Positions 41,237 through 50,184 of a stretch of 50,277 nt of DNA are shown one piece after another. This DNA is from UM-FILTER-49-7 sp964599895 (lineage in GTDB: Bacteria > Acidobacteriota > Holophagae > Thermotomaculales > Thermotomaculaceae). The notes below the pieces were generated by a model. The model saw only the letters and a list, made by a program, of their open reading frames with translations. It was not told the origin of the DNA and did not search any database. How positions within the stretch are numbered: the stretch's first letter is position 1; each line of letters opens with the position of its first letter. The stretch is from contig CAZRHT010000015.1 of NCBI GenBank assembly GCA_964599895.1, positions 1-50,277 on the forward strand, given 5' to 3'. The translations under genes were made by a program, and so were the position numbers.

Positions 41237-42040
41237 TCAATCTCCCAGAAACATCTTTTTTGTCAATTCTTTCTTCAGCTTATCCATACCCTCCCGTATC
41301 TTCTGATTGGGATAAAGCAATGAAAGTTTTGTCAGAATGCGCCGTGCCTCACCGTAATGTTTCAATTCATATTGACACCTGGCTTCCAGCAACAATAAAT
41401 CCGGCTGGTCGGGGAATTGTTTCTGAGCTTTTTTCACTGCATTGTATGCATCGCCATACTGACCACTGTCCGCGTAAAGCGAGGCCACTTCAGCGTAAGC
41501 CCTGTAAAAATCCGGCTTCAACCGGATCGCTTGTTCAAACGCCATCTGGGCGGCATCTTTCTGACCTTGCTTCAATTTCAACAAACCAATATTGAAATAC
41601 GGGAAGTAGGGCGTTGGGTACGTCTTATCCTGAATGACTTTCCCATATTCTGCCAACGCTTTGTCCAATTTATTCTGCTCCGTATAAATCATGCCCAGAT
41701 TATTATGGGCATCTGTCAGGTCCGGATGTAATTTCAGAGCCTTTTCAAAAGACGACTCGGCCACTTTGAATTCGCCCATAAAACTCATTGCCAGCCCAAA
41801 GTCATTCCAGTAAGCGGCATTGTCCGGTTCTCCCTCTGCTGCTCGCTTGAGATAACCTGCCGCGCTGCTGTATTCCTTCTGATGCAGGAGCATTACGCCT
41901 TTGCTGTGATTAACAAATGGATCGTCCTGTTCTGCCTGTACGGTTGACTTGACTTTAGCGGAAGATGGCGCAGGGGCGCATGCCAGGCCAGCCAGCATCA
42001 GGCTCCCCGAGAACGCACATACAAGTATTTTACTATTCAT
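41237..42040 (-). CDS. Exported TPR-repeat protein (PilF-like or lipoprotein)
   Basis: 267 residues; GGAGGATTAA before the ATG. Signal MNSKILVCAFSGSLMLAGLAC with a possible but imperfect lipobox (Cys21). Residues 45-235 hold about five TPR units (GVMLLHQKEYSSAAGYLKRAAEGEPDNAAYW, then AMSFMGEFKVAESSFEKALKLHP, LGMIYTEQNKLDKALAEYGKV, and so on). The layout is like type IV pilus pilotin PilF/PilW, but no pilus genes are adjacent, so it is best called a periplasmic scaffold. Confidence 0.75.
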   Translation of the reverse strand: MNSKILVCAFSGSLMLAGLACAPAPSSAKVKSTVQAEQDDPFVNHSKGVMLLHQKEYSSAAGYLKRAAEGEPDNAAYWNDFGLAMSFMGEFKVAESSFEKALKLHPDLTDAHNNLGMIYTEQNKLDKALAEYGKVIQDKTYPTPYFPYFNIGLLKLKQGQKDAAQMAFEQAIRLKPDFYRAYAEVASLYADSGQYGDAYNAVKKAQKQFPDQPDLLLLEARCQYELKHYGEARRILTKLSLLYPNQKIREGMDKLKKELTKKMFLGD

Positions 42041-42066
42041 TTAATCCTCCATATTTGTTCAATGTT

Positions 42067-43755
42067 TTACTGCGCCCGGGGATCCATCCGACCGGCCTCA
42101 TATGCCTTCAGAAAGGCATTCACGATCTTTCGATCGTATCGGATTCCGGCGAAACCACGAATTTTTTCTTTCACATAATCCGGTTTCATCGCATTCTGGT
42201 AGGGACGATTTGTCGTCATTGCATCATAGGTGTCCGCCACCGAAATAATACGGGCAATCATTGGAATTTCTTCCCCTTTCAACCCCTCGGGATAACCGGA
42301 GCCATCCCATTTCTCATGGTGATATTTAACGCCATTCACGACTTCTTTCAGTTCCTTAATCGGCTCCAGAATTTTGTACCCAATTCCGGGGTGCAGCTTC
42401 ATGTGATCAAACTCTGCCTCTGTAAGGATACCGGGTTTTCGCAGCACCTTATCATCAATTCCAATCTTTCCAATATCATGAAGGAGCCCGGTCAGGCGCA
42501 ACCGTTCCATCTCCACACTGTTCAAGCCCAGACTTTTACCGATTTCTATGGAATAACTGGTTACCCGTTCTGAATGACCACGTGTATATTCATCCTTCGC
42601 ATCAATTGCCGCCGCAAGTGCACGGATTGTGGAAATGAACATCTCTTTGTTATATCGAATCAGATATTCAAGCCGCTTCACATATCGCTCAATTTCACTG
42701 AGCATGAAATTGGTGCGCTTGGCCAGCAGTGTAATTTCATTGTTTCCTTCAACATCGACCCGCAGCGCAAAATTCCGCTTGGCAATCTGCTCGGTGGCCT
42801 CTATCAGCACGGAGAGCGGTTCGTGGATTGCGGAAGAAAACACAATGCTCACCAGGATTGCCAGAAGAATCGCCAGAAGTCCGAACCCGATTGTCTTCAC
42901 CTTCATATTATGAATATGGCTGTAGGCAATTTTTGTAGGGATAAACGTGACAACGATAGTCTGAAAATCTGGAATCAACGTACCGGACACAATGATTTGC
43001 TGGCGGTTGTGATCAACTACACTTACCTTCTGATCCAAAATGTCCTGCATATTCTTGTAAAAGGGGAATCCAACCATTGGTTTCTGTGTAGAACCGAGAA
43101 TCGTCCCGTCCTTTCCAACCATGTAATAATTGTATCCGGGCGGAAGTTCTACCTCGATGGAGTCAAAGAGACGCTCCATATTCACTGCTACCGCTATGAC
43201 GCCTCGCTCGTTTGCCGTTTCTACCGGATAGAGAAAAAATATATAAATCTTAAAAATAGATCGAAGGACAATGGGCCGCGAACGGATCTCGCGATTTTCC
43301 TGAATGCAGGTTGTGATCATCGGTTCCAGTTCTTTGTCCAGTACCTTCTGATCGTTGTACGTTGTATTCAGCGCAAACGTTCGCACACCGGAATCGTTCT
43401 GGATCAGAACATAGTCAATCTCAGGTGCATTTTCCATAAAAGAAACGAGCGTTTTCCGTTGTTCAAGGAGCGGTATCACGCCACTCAGTTCGTTGTTGAG
43501 TGAATTGAACAGGATTGCAGTCTTAACCGATTCAACCTTACTGTCCACGACCTTCATGAACTGCTTGGCTTGTGCCGCGATCAGGGCGGAGATTGTCTTA
43601 TGTGTCTGCTTCTGGTTTTTCAGCAGATTTCTCTGGGTAATGCCGATCAGGATATAGTCTGAAAATATCAGAGGTACAATCGCCAGAAAAATAGTAACAA
43701 ACATCAATGAATGGCGAATATAGAACCGGTTGATGAATCTCTTCAGAAATCTCAT
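42067..43755 (-). CDS. Membrane HD-GYP phosphodiesterase with dCache-like sensor and HAMP
   Basis: 562 residues from ATG 43755, one base after the cyclase stop (TGATATG). TM1 about 15-37; extracytoplasmic double-PAS-like sensor about 40-280 (ERGVIAVAVNMERLFD, YYMVGKDGTILGST); TM2 about 288-312 (FGLLAILLAILVSIVFSSAI); HAMP; HD-GYP with TRGHSERVTSYS, LLHDIGKIGI, HHEKWDGSGYPEGLKG and VADTYDAMTTNRPY. All metal-ligand motifs and the GYP are present, so c-di-GMP hydrolysis is expected. Co-transcribed with a cAMP-type cyclase. Confidence 0.93.
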   Translation of the reverse strand: MRFLKRFINRFYIRHSLMFVTIFLAIVPLIFSDYILIGITQRNLLKNQKQTHKTISALIAAQAKQFMKVVDSKVESVKTAILFNSLNNELSGVIPLLEQRKTLVSFMENAPEIDYVLIQNDSGVRTFALNTTYNDQKVLDKELEPMITTCIQENREIRSRPIVLRSIFKIYIFFLYPVETANERGVIAVAVNMERLFDSIEVELPPGYNYYMVGKDGTILGSTQKPMVGFPFYKNMQDILDQKVSVVDHNRQQIIVSGTLIPDFQTIVVTFIPTKIAYSHIHNMKVKTIGFGLLAILLAILVSIVFSSAIHEPLSVLIEATEQIAKRNFALRVDVEGNNEITLLAKRTNFMLSEIERYVKRLEYLIRYNKEMFISTIRALAAAIDAKDEYTRGHSERVTSYSIEIGKSLGLNSVEMERLRLTGLLHDIGKIGIDDKVLRKPGILTEAEFDHMKLHPGIGYKILEPIKELKEVVNGVKYHHEKWDGSGYPEGLKGEEIPMIARIISVADTYDAMTTNRPYQNAMKPDYVKEKIRGFAGIRYDRKIVNAFLKAYEAGRMDPRAQ

Positions 43756-43756
43756 A

Positions 43757-45265
43757 TCAGATCTCAATCTCCTTCCAGTTTACTTCATATACGGAAATCG
43801 GCGCCGGTACACCCTTGACCTGGGCCTCCCCGATTTCCCTGCATCCGTCCCGCTTCTTTAACAAATCCCAAGTCTGTTGTCCGATTACAATTCCTCCCGG
43901 TGTACAGACATCCGACTCAAGCCGGGAAGCAATATTAACCGTATCACCAAGAACAGTATATTCCATACGTTTCTCAGATCCGATATCTCCTGCCACCACC
44001 GTGCCGGAGTTTATACCAATCCGTATTTCGATCTGACGATCCTCCCGGAGTTTACGGTTCAGGGCCTCCAGACTGTGATGAATCTCCACAGCACACATAA
44101 CAGCACTATCTGCATGATCAGGTATATGGTTCGGAGCACCAAAAACACTCATAATAGCATCGCCGATGAACTTATCCAGTGTACCATGATGTTTAAAGAT
44201 GACATCTGTCATTTCAGAGAAAAACAGATTGAGCAGTGCGGCGACCTCGGCCGGAGCCAGACGCCGCGACAGGGGTGTAAAGCCGACGATATCGCAGAAC
44301 ATTACCGATACCTCGGCTTCCTCCACCTTCAATTGCAATTCTGTAGTCCCCTCTGTTATCAAACGGCTGACAACGGCGGGTGAATGATACCGGGAAAGCC
44401 ATTGCCGCAGCTTAACCTCCTGGCGCATCTTTGCCGCCAGACGGATCTGGCTGATGCCGATGGCCGCGAAAGATGCAAGGACAGAAAGAAGTTTCAAGTC
44501 TTCAGATGAATACACACACTCTTTCATCAATGAGTCGAGGTAAATGACCCCGATTGTATTTTCCTTGTCCCACATGGGAACACACATGGCTGAGCGGATT
44601 CCCTGGATCATAATGCTCTCTTTACCGGTGAATCGGGGGTCCATCATAGCGTTGCTGGTAAGGATACCCACCCTCTCTTGAAACGCCTTTTCAGAAATCG
44701 TGGATGAGAATTGTTTTTCCATCCCGGAATCCCCCTGGTCCGAACGGACAGCCGCCGGGACAAGGGCGTTTTTTTCTGAATCCCACAGCATCATGATTGA
44801 TCTGTTAAAGCTGATTCTGTCTCCGATTGCATCCAGTAATTGTCCGGCAACAATGTCCAGATTCTGTTCTCCGGTCAACAGATTTGCAATCTTGACGAAA
44901 ATATCGATAAGATCCTTTTCCCCGTGGGTCAGTTCTCCAATGTCCCGTACAAAGGTACTTTCATCCAGGAATGGATTGCGAATCTCCGGCCGAAGCCTCA
45001 GGCTTATTGGGCCAATTTCCAGTACATCACCGGGATGCAGCTCCGTTTCCGCTATTCGTTTCTGATTGACATAGGTTCCGTTTTTGCTATCCAAATCACG
45101 TACAAACACATGGTTTTCTGACAGATAAATAACGGCATGGTTTCTTGAAATGCCCATTCCCCTCAGTGCAAGGGAATTTTCTCTGGACCTGCCAAGGGTC
45201 ACCTCATCTTCCTTGAAGGATCTCGAAACCCACTTTTTGCCATCCAATACTTCTATCTCTATCAT
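43757..45265 (-). CDS. FHA-GAF-class III adenylate cyclase
   Basis: 502 residues. FHA domain 1-95 (GRSRENSLALRGMGISRNHAVI, KNGTYVNQKRI) that should bind phosphothreonine; GAF domain about 115-275; class III cyclase about 315-495 with metal Asp325 (FCDIVGF) and Asp369, adenine-specifying Lys365 (DKFIGDA) and the Asp of LGDTVNIASRLES. The Lys/Asp pair points to ATP as substrate and cAMP as product. The FHA domain suggests input from a Ser/Thr kinase such as the one at 21609-22331, which is inference. No ribosome site; an extended -10 sits nine bases before the ATG. Confidence 0.92.
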   Translation of the reverse strand: MIEIEVLDGKKWVSRSFKEDEVTLGRSRENSLALRGMGISRNHAVIYLSENHVFVRDLDSKNGTYVNQKRIAETELHPGDVLEIGPISLRLRPEIRNPFLDESTFVRDIGELTHGEKDLIDIFVKIANLLTGEQNLDIVAGQLLDAIGDRISFNRSIMMLWDSEKNALVPAAVRSDQGDSGMEKQFSSTISEKAFQERVGILTSNAMMDPRFTGKESIMIQGIRSAMCVPMWDKENTIGVIYLDSLMKECVYSSEDLKLLSVLASFAAIGISQIRLAAKMRQEVKLRQWLSRYHSPAVVSRLITEGTTELQLKVEEAEVSVMFCDIVGFTPLSRRLAPAEVAALLNLFFSEMTDVIFKHHGTLDKFIGDAIMSVFGAPNHIPDHADSAVMCAVEIHHSLEALNRKLREDRQIEIRIGINSGTVVAGDIGSEKRMEYTVLGDTVNIASRLESDVCTPGGIVIGQQTWDLLKKRDGCREIGEAQVKGVPAPISVYEVNWKEIEI

Positions 45266-45274
45266 GTTGCATGA

Positions 45275-45283
45275 ATTTTAACA
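45275..45283 (-). promoter_or_regulatory. Extended -10 promoter of the cyclase operon
   Basis: TGTTAAAAT (45283-45275) is a TGnTAnnAT extended -10 without a clear -35. Its end is nine bases from the start codon, predicting an almost leaderless mRNA. Confidence 0.4.
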
Positions 45284-45302
45284 TAATTCGGAAGAAAAGA
45301 AA

Positions 45303-45400
45303 GACCAGTCTAAGGTTAAGGTTAAGGTTGAGTGGAGAATAGAGCAGATGACCGGCCCTCCGCCTTTTCTAAAACTTAACCTCAACCTTTCCTTTAACTT
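45303..45400. repeat. AAGGTT intergenic repeat, forward and inverted copies
   Basis: Forward unit at 45303-45344: GACCAG, TC, then TAAGGTT-type units three times ending GTTGAG, then AATAGAG at 45338-45344. An inverted copy CTTAACCTCAACCTTTCC starts at 45375. The arms could pair for 14 of 15 bases, forming a hairpin past the recG stop. The same modules occur at 50198-50235. Confidence 0.7.
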
Positions 45401-45415
45401 ATCTCATCTTGTCAC

Positions 45416-47491
45416 CTAAACAAGTGATTTTCCGAAACGATCCTGCCATTCCCGGGAAGTGAGAAAGTCTGTCCGCCCTTCATTGACAATTCGCTGGGCA
45501 TCCTCTCGTGCCATGACCACCACATCCCGGTCCCGCATAATATCTGCCACACGGAAAGACGGCATCCCTGACTGGCGCGTACCCAGGAACTCGCCCGGTC
45601 CCCGGATCTTCAGATCCTCTTCTGCGATCCGGAAACCATCTGATGTATGCGCCATCATCCGTACCCGGCGATATGCCGTGTCTCCTTTAAGCTCTTTTAC
45701 CACCAGAAAGCAGTATGATTTTTCTTTCCCCCTGCCAATTCGTCCGCGAAGTTGATGGAGCTGGGAAAGACCGAACCGTTCAGCATTGTGAATGACCATG
45801 ATGTTAGCGTTGGCCACGTCCACCCCGACTTCAATTACGGTTGTCGCAAATAGAATGTCGATCTTCCCTTCCTTGAATGCGTCCATCGCCGCTTTTCTCT
45901 CTTCCGTCTTCACCCTCCCATGGACAAGGGCGGTACGAAATTCACGGAAATATCCATTCTTCAATTCTTCATACGCTATTTCTGCACTGCTTACGTCCAG
46001 GGCTTCCGATTCTTCGATAAGAGGAAACACGAAATAGGCCTGCAGTTCCCTGGCTTTCACCATTTTTCCCACGAATTCATATACTTCGCCGATGTTTTCC
46101 TCTTTTTTTACAACAGTCTGAACCGGTTTTCTTCCCTCCGGCATTTCCCGGATTGCATCATAGTCGTACTGCCCATACAGCGTCATGGCCAGGGTCCTGG
46201 GAATGGGTGTCGCAGTCAGTGAAATAATATGAGGAACTTTTCCCTTTTGAACCAATTGTTCCCGTTGTTCCACCCCAAAGCGGTGCTGTTCATCAATAAT
46301 TACAAATTCCAGATTGTGGAACTGAACGTCCGGTTGAATCAGCGCGTGCGTGCCCACTACAAGCGGAATTTTTCCGTTTGAAAGGCCTCCTCGAATCTCA
46401 TTTGCTTCTTTGGTACGAGTGGAACCTGTCAGTAACCGGACATCAATACCGCTTCCAGTCAGCAGGGTGCTCAAGGTCCTGAAATGCTGTTCCGCCAGAA
46501 TTTCAGTCGGTGCCATGAAGGCTGCCTGACCTCCTCTGGAAAAGAACGGCAGGATTGCAAGGAGTGCAACCACGGTCTTTCCCGATCCCACATCACCCTG
46601 CACCAGCCGAACCAATCGTCGACCTGCCGCCATTTCTTTGTAAATTTCCTTCAGAACCCGTTGTTGTTCCGCCGTCAAATTAAATGGCAGCATTGCCTCC
46701 ATTGCCTTTTCTTCTCTTTCGCTGACTTCTATCCTCGCTTTTTTTGTAACCGTAAGCTTCCTTCTTACCGCCAGAATTCCCGCAAAAAACAGGAACAGCT
46801 CTTCGTATACCAGCGCTGCTTGAAATGGCGAAGTGAAGGCTTCAATTGATCTGACCTGGGCTGAATCAGCCGGGAAATGAATTCCTTTCAGGCATGACCG
46901 CTTGTCGGGAAACCCCCTGACTTCAACGATATCTTCGGGCACCTGAAACGAGCAGGGCAATACCCCCTCAATACAAGTTCGAATCAATCCCTGGAGAAAG
47001 CGGTTCGAGACCCGTTCCACCGAACTGTACACAGGCTCGATGCTCGGACCTTTCTCCAGCAGTGTTTTCGGGTCCAGGATCTGAAATGTGGGATTGATCA
47101 TTCCGGTTCCATTTCGTCCCGTCTCCAGTTTCCCGTACAACAGCAGCTCCATCCCTGTTTTCAGGGTTTTTGAAAGGTAGGGCTGATTGAACCAGGTTAC
47201 GCGCATGGATCCGGTCTTGTCAGAAACAAGGGCTTCAGTAATCGCAAGACGTCGGTTTCGGGCCATTCTGTGATCTTTACTGTTCAAACGGACATGGAGG
47301 GTTGCCGTCTCTCCAAAACGAAGTTCTCCTATCAGCTTTCGGACTGTTAAATCATTGTAATGAAGGGGGAAATAATAAAGGAGGTCTTCAACCCGAACCA
47401 GCCCTTTTGCAGCAAGCCTTTTCACCGTCGCCGGTCCAAGACCACGGACATTCAGGTCTTCCAGTTTCAGATACGGGCTGATTCCTTCCAT
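45416..47491 (-). CDS. recG: ATP-dependent DNA helicase RecG
   Basis: 691 residues; GAAGGACCTT before the ATG. It rewinds and reverses stalled replication forks. N-terminal helix-hairpin-helix and wedge OB domain (LNVRGLGPATVKRLAAKGL, DLLYYFPLHYND, GKLETGRNG), helicase motifs I GDVGSGKT, Ia PTEILAEQH, II IIDEQHRFGV, III SLTATPIPRTLA, V/VI ATTVIEVGVDVANA and QLRGRIGRG, and the C-terminal RecG hook region (LKIRGPGEFLGTRQSG). Normal length. Confidence 0.97.
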   Translation of the reverse strand: MEGISPYLKLEDLNVRGLGPATVKRLAAKGLVRVEDLLYYFPLHYNDLTVRKLIGELRFGETATLHVRLNSKDHRMARNRRLAITEALVSDKTGSMRVTWFNQPYLSKTLKTGMELLLYGKLETGRNGTGMINPTFQILDPKTLLEKGPSIEPVYSSVERVSNRFLQGLIRTCIEGVLPCSFQVPEDIVEVRGFPDKRSCLKGIHFPADSAQVRSIEAFTSPFQAALVYEELFLFFAGILAVRRKLTVTKKARIEVSEREEKAMEAMLPFNLTAEQQRVLKEIYKEMAAGRRLVRLVQGDVGSGKTVVALLAILPFFSRGGQAAFMAPTEILAEQHFRTLSTLLTGSGIDVRLLTGSTRTKEANEIRGGLSNGKIPLVVGTHALIQPDVQFHNLEFVIIDEQHRFGVEQREQLVQKGKVPHIISLTATPIPRTLAMTLYGQYDYDAIREMPEGRKPVQTVVKKEENIGEVYEFVGKMVKARELQAYFVFPLIEESEALDVSSAEIAYEELKNGYFREFRTALVHGRVKTEERKAAMDAFKEGKIDILFATTVIEVGVDVANANIMVIHNAERFGLSQLHQLRGRIGRGKEKSYCFLVVKELKGDTAYRRVRMMAHTSDGFRIAEEDLKIRGPGEFLGTRQSGMPSFRVADIMRDRDVVVMAREDAQRIVNEGRTDFLTSREWQDRFGKSLV

Positions 47492-47516
47492 AAGGTCCTT
47501 CTTCGGGGGTTAAGTC

Positions 47517-47930
47517 TCAAATCCCTGCAACTATAAGATACAACCAATTTATCACGAATCCGCAAAATAGCACCACCCGAAACCAGAAACCCTCCCGTTT
47601 TGACAGGGATAAGTCAATTTTTTTCCCAATCAATTGACTGATAATCCCGTATCCAAACCACAGGCCGGCAACAATTCCCGAAAGAAACAGTCCCGGATTC
47701 CACCAGAACGCGTCGCCTAAATCCAGATGAAAAAGACTCAGTACCAGACGTGTGGACCCACAAGTCGGACACGGAAACCCCGTCATTTCCTTAAATGGGC
47801 AGAGAAAAGGAGGAAGCGAATGCAGACGAAACAATCCATAGGCAAATCCAGCGAGAGTAATTGTGATTATCAGATAGATCAGTGGAAGATTTAGTTCTCC
47901 CTTTTTTCGCGAAACAATCTGAATTTGCAT
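47517..47930 (-). CDS. DUF2752 membrane protein
   Basis: 137 residues with three or four hydrophobic segments and the family signature FLCPFKEMTGFPCPTCGSTRLVLSLFHLD across residues 42-70, where the cysteines CP...CPTCGSTR are invariant. Function unknown. AGGAACTGA precedes the ATG. It is directly followed by recG (25 bp) and preceded by the YIP1-type gene (14 bp), another membrane protein. Confidence 0.87.
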   Translation of the reverse strand: MQIQIVSRKKGELNLPLIYLIITITLAGFAYGLFRLHSLPPFLCPFKEMTGFPCPTCGSTRLVLSLFHLDLGDAFWWNPGLFLSGIVAGLWFGYGIISQLIGKKIDLSLSKREGFWFRVVLFCGFVINWLYLIVAGI

Positions 47931-47944
47931 TCAGTTCCTTATTT

Positions 47945-48787
47945 CTAGTGCTGCGCAGCCAATCCTGCAATCAACGAACCGAACAAGAAAACCATAATCA
48001 CAACCAGGCAACAGCAGAGAACAAAAGGCATCAGAACGGCAAAAGCCCCCTTCCATCCGTCAGTTTCATGGGCACCGGACAGACCGATAATGGAAATGAC
48101 AAGGCTGTAAATCCATGCCACAGTTCCGCCGCAGAAGGGAATTACCAGAAACAGCTTGGCTGACATGGCGTAACAGGTTACATTGAATGTTGTTTCAAAA
48201 CCCCGTTTTGCACCGCTGACCATCATCAGAAACAGATGATACAGTCCCGCCATGATAAACAGACTCAATACAATCATGATGGGTGCAATCAGCAACGATA
48301 CCAATCCGCCAATACTGGTAAGCATGAACTGGCTCCCAATGCGGTTCATCGGTGAATTACCAGCCTCCGGGATATATTTGCTGATGGCAGACATAATGGA
48401 CGCGTTGAATATCAGACTCCACAAAACCCCGACGGCCGCGGAAAACCATCCCACGACCAGCGCAAAAACCATGGGCCGGCCAATACCTCCATCAAAACTA
48501 TAGTTGCTGAAAAAGGACGACGGTTGAAACAAACTCATTTTTATCGTGTCAAACAACCCGTTGAAGAAACCGGCAGCCGGATCTTCAAATGGCACTGTCT
48601 TCCTACTTTTTTCCACCTCCGGATTTGGCATGCCGGGAGCACCTGTAGTTACTCCAGGTGGTGCAGGGGGCGGTGCCATTTGTTCGCCGGACGCTTCCGG
48701 GGCACTCTCATGAATTACCTGACTGCAATGGGGGCATACTGAAGGATCACCTTCAAATTCTTTTCCACAGAAAGGGCATTTTGACAT
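47945..48787 (-). CDS. YIP1-family membrane protein with N-terminal zinc ribbon
   Basis: 280 residues from ATG 48787 (GGAGGAGATAAG upstream). Zinc ribbon CPFCGKEF...CPHCSQ at residues 4-24, a Pro/Ala/Gly linker to about 75, then five TM segments (MVFALVVGWFSAAVGVLW, GGLVSLLIAPIMIVLSLFIMAGLYHLFL, LVIPFCGGTVAWIYSLVISIIGL, VLMPFVLCCCLVVIMVFLFG) typical of YIP1. Members are often next to DUF2752 genes, as here. Role unknown. Confidence 0.82.
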   Translation of the reverse strand: MSKCPFCGKEFEGDPSVCPHCSQVIHESAPEASGEQMAPPPAPPGVTTGAPGMPNPEVEKSRKTVPFEDPAAGFFNGLFDTIKMSLFQPSSFFSNYSFDGGIGRPMVFALVVGWFSAAVGVLWSLIFNASIMSAISKYIPEAGNSPMNRIGSQFMLTSIGGLVSLLIAPIMIVLSLFIMAGLYHLFLMMVSGAKRGFETTFNVTCYAMSAKLFLVIPFCGGTVAWIYSLVISIIGLSGAHETDGWKGAFAVLMPFVLCCCLVVIMVFLFGSLIAGLAAQH

Positions 48788-48811
48788 CTTATCTCCTCCA
48801 TTCAAAGATAC

Positions 48812-50101
48812 TTATGGCATTCCTGGCATCATGACTGTCTGCTTTCGATCCGGCCCCGTGGAGACAATCAAAATCTGGCACTGCATCTGTTCTTCAAGAA
48901 ACCGCACGTAGTCCTGCGCCTGTTCTGGCAGCATATCAAAGCGGTCAACTCCCGTAATCGGAGCCTTCCAGCCGGGGCGAAAACTGTACACAGGCTTGAG
49001 ATTCTCCAGTACCTCCAGCTCTGCCGGAAATTCACGCATAACCTCACCTTTGTACTGATACCCGGTACATACAGGAATCTCTTCAAACTGGCTCAACACA
49101 TCCAGCTTTGTCAATGCAATTCCGGTATAGCCGTTGACAATCCGCGCGTATCGGGCTGCCACCACGTCAAACCAGCCGCAACGCCGGGGCCTGCCTGTTG
49201 TAGTGCCATATTCACTGCCGGTCTGACGAAGAGTCTCTCCAATTCCGTTTGTCTGCTCAGTTGGAAAAGGGCCACTCCCTACCCTTGTAAGGTAAGCCTT
49301 GAATACGCCCATGATGCTCTTTATGTGGATCGGGCTGAAACCTGTTCCAGAGCCGACCGCGCCGGCGATCACAGACGAAGATGTCACAAATGGATAGGTG
49401 CCATGATCAATGTCAAGAAGAGAAGCTTGGGCTCCCTCAAAAAGAATGGATTTTCCTTCATTGCGAAATCTTTCCAGAAGATAAACTGAATTAACGATGT
49501 AGGGAACAATTTGTTCCCGGACGGAAAGAATACTTTCAATCACATCGTCCACCTTCAGAACATTGGCTTTATAGTATCCCTTGAGAAGATAATTGAAATA
49601 TGTGAGATTCTGCTTGGTTTTCTCAATCAGCCGGCTTTCCGACAGAAAGTCTGTCGCCCTGATTCCGGAACGCATTACCTTGGACGTATAGGCCGGACCG
49701 ATCCCTTTCCCTGTTGTGCCAATTTTCTTCCCGCCCATCAGAGCTTCTGCGGCCTGATCAATGGCCTGGTGGTAGGGCATCACCAGGTGGACCCTATCAC
49801 TGACAAGGAGGTTCTTTGGAGAAACGGCGATTCCGGCTTCCTTTAACCCCTTTATTTCTTCAAGAAAAGAAATTGGATCAAGTACAACGCCGTTTCCGAT
49901 TACGTTTATCTTTTCAGGATGAAAAATGCCGGACGGGATCAGGTGAAGAAAAAACTTCCTGCCATTGATGACCACAGTGTGGCCTGCATTGTTGCCTCCC
50001 TGATAGCGAACGACAACATCAAATCGATCTGAAAGAATATCAATGACCTTGCCCTTGCCCTCATCCCCCCATTGTCCACCAGTCACAATCGCATGCTGCA
50101 T
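48812..50101 (-). CDS. purA: Adenylosuccinate synthetase
   Basis: 429 residues; GGGAGACTCAAC before the ATG. Catalyses GTP-dependent IMP + Asp to adenylosuccinate, the first committed step to AMP. GGQWGDEGKGKVIDIL (P-loop and catalytic Asp), NNAGHTVV (catalytic His), GTTGKGIGPAYTSK, GTTTGRPRRCGWFD, TKLDVL are all canonical. First gene of purA - YIP1 - DUF2752 - recG. Confidence 0.97.
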   Translation of the reverse strand: MQHAIVTGGQWGDEGKGKVIDILSDRFDVVVRYQGGNNAGHTVVINGRKFFLHLIPSGIFHPEKINVIGNGVVLDPISFLEEIKGLKEAGIAVSPKNLLVSDRVHLVMPYHQAIDQAAEALMGGKKIGTTGKGIGPAYTSKVMRSGIRATDFLSESRLIEKTKQNLTYFNYLLKGYYKANVLKVDDVIESILSVREQIVPYIVNSVYLLERFRNEGKSILFEGAQASLLDIDHGTYPFVTSSSVIAGAVGSGTGFSPIHIKSIMGVFKAYLTRVGSGPFPTEQTNGIGETLRQTGSEYGTTTGRPRRCGWFDVVAARYARIVNGYTGIALTKLDVLSQFEEIPVCTGYQYKGEVMREFPAELEVLENLKPVYSFRPGWKAPITGVDRFDMLPEQAQDYVRFLEEQMQCQILIVSTGPDRKQTVMMPGMP

Positions 50102-50159
50102 GTTGAGTCTCCCGTCCCGCGTAAAGCGCGGTCAGATTTTGAACGTTCAGACTTGCGAT

Positions 50160-50168
50160 ATTTTAGCA
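50160..50168 (-). promoter_or_regulatory. Extended -10 promoter of purA
   Basis: TGCTAAAAT (50168-50160), a TGnTAnAAT element, about 59 bp from the start codon. A weak TGAACA lies 19 bp further upstream. No purine riboswitch is visible in the leader, only a short CCGCG/CGCGG hairpin at 50117-50131. Confidence 0.45.
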
Positions 50169-50184
50169 CAAATTGGAAAAGATG

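Noticed and set aside
42574..43503. 309-codon open frame on the plus strand
   Set aside because: Lies wholly antisense to the HD-GYP gene, whose motifs are intact; product has no recognisable domain and odd His/Cys-rich composition.
45310..45400. CRISPR-like array
   Set aside because: Units are 7 bp with no unique spacers; it is a short tandem/inverted repeat.
50102..50160. Purine riboswitch before purA
   Set aside because: No conserved three-way-junction core; only a 5-bp hairpin is present.
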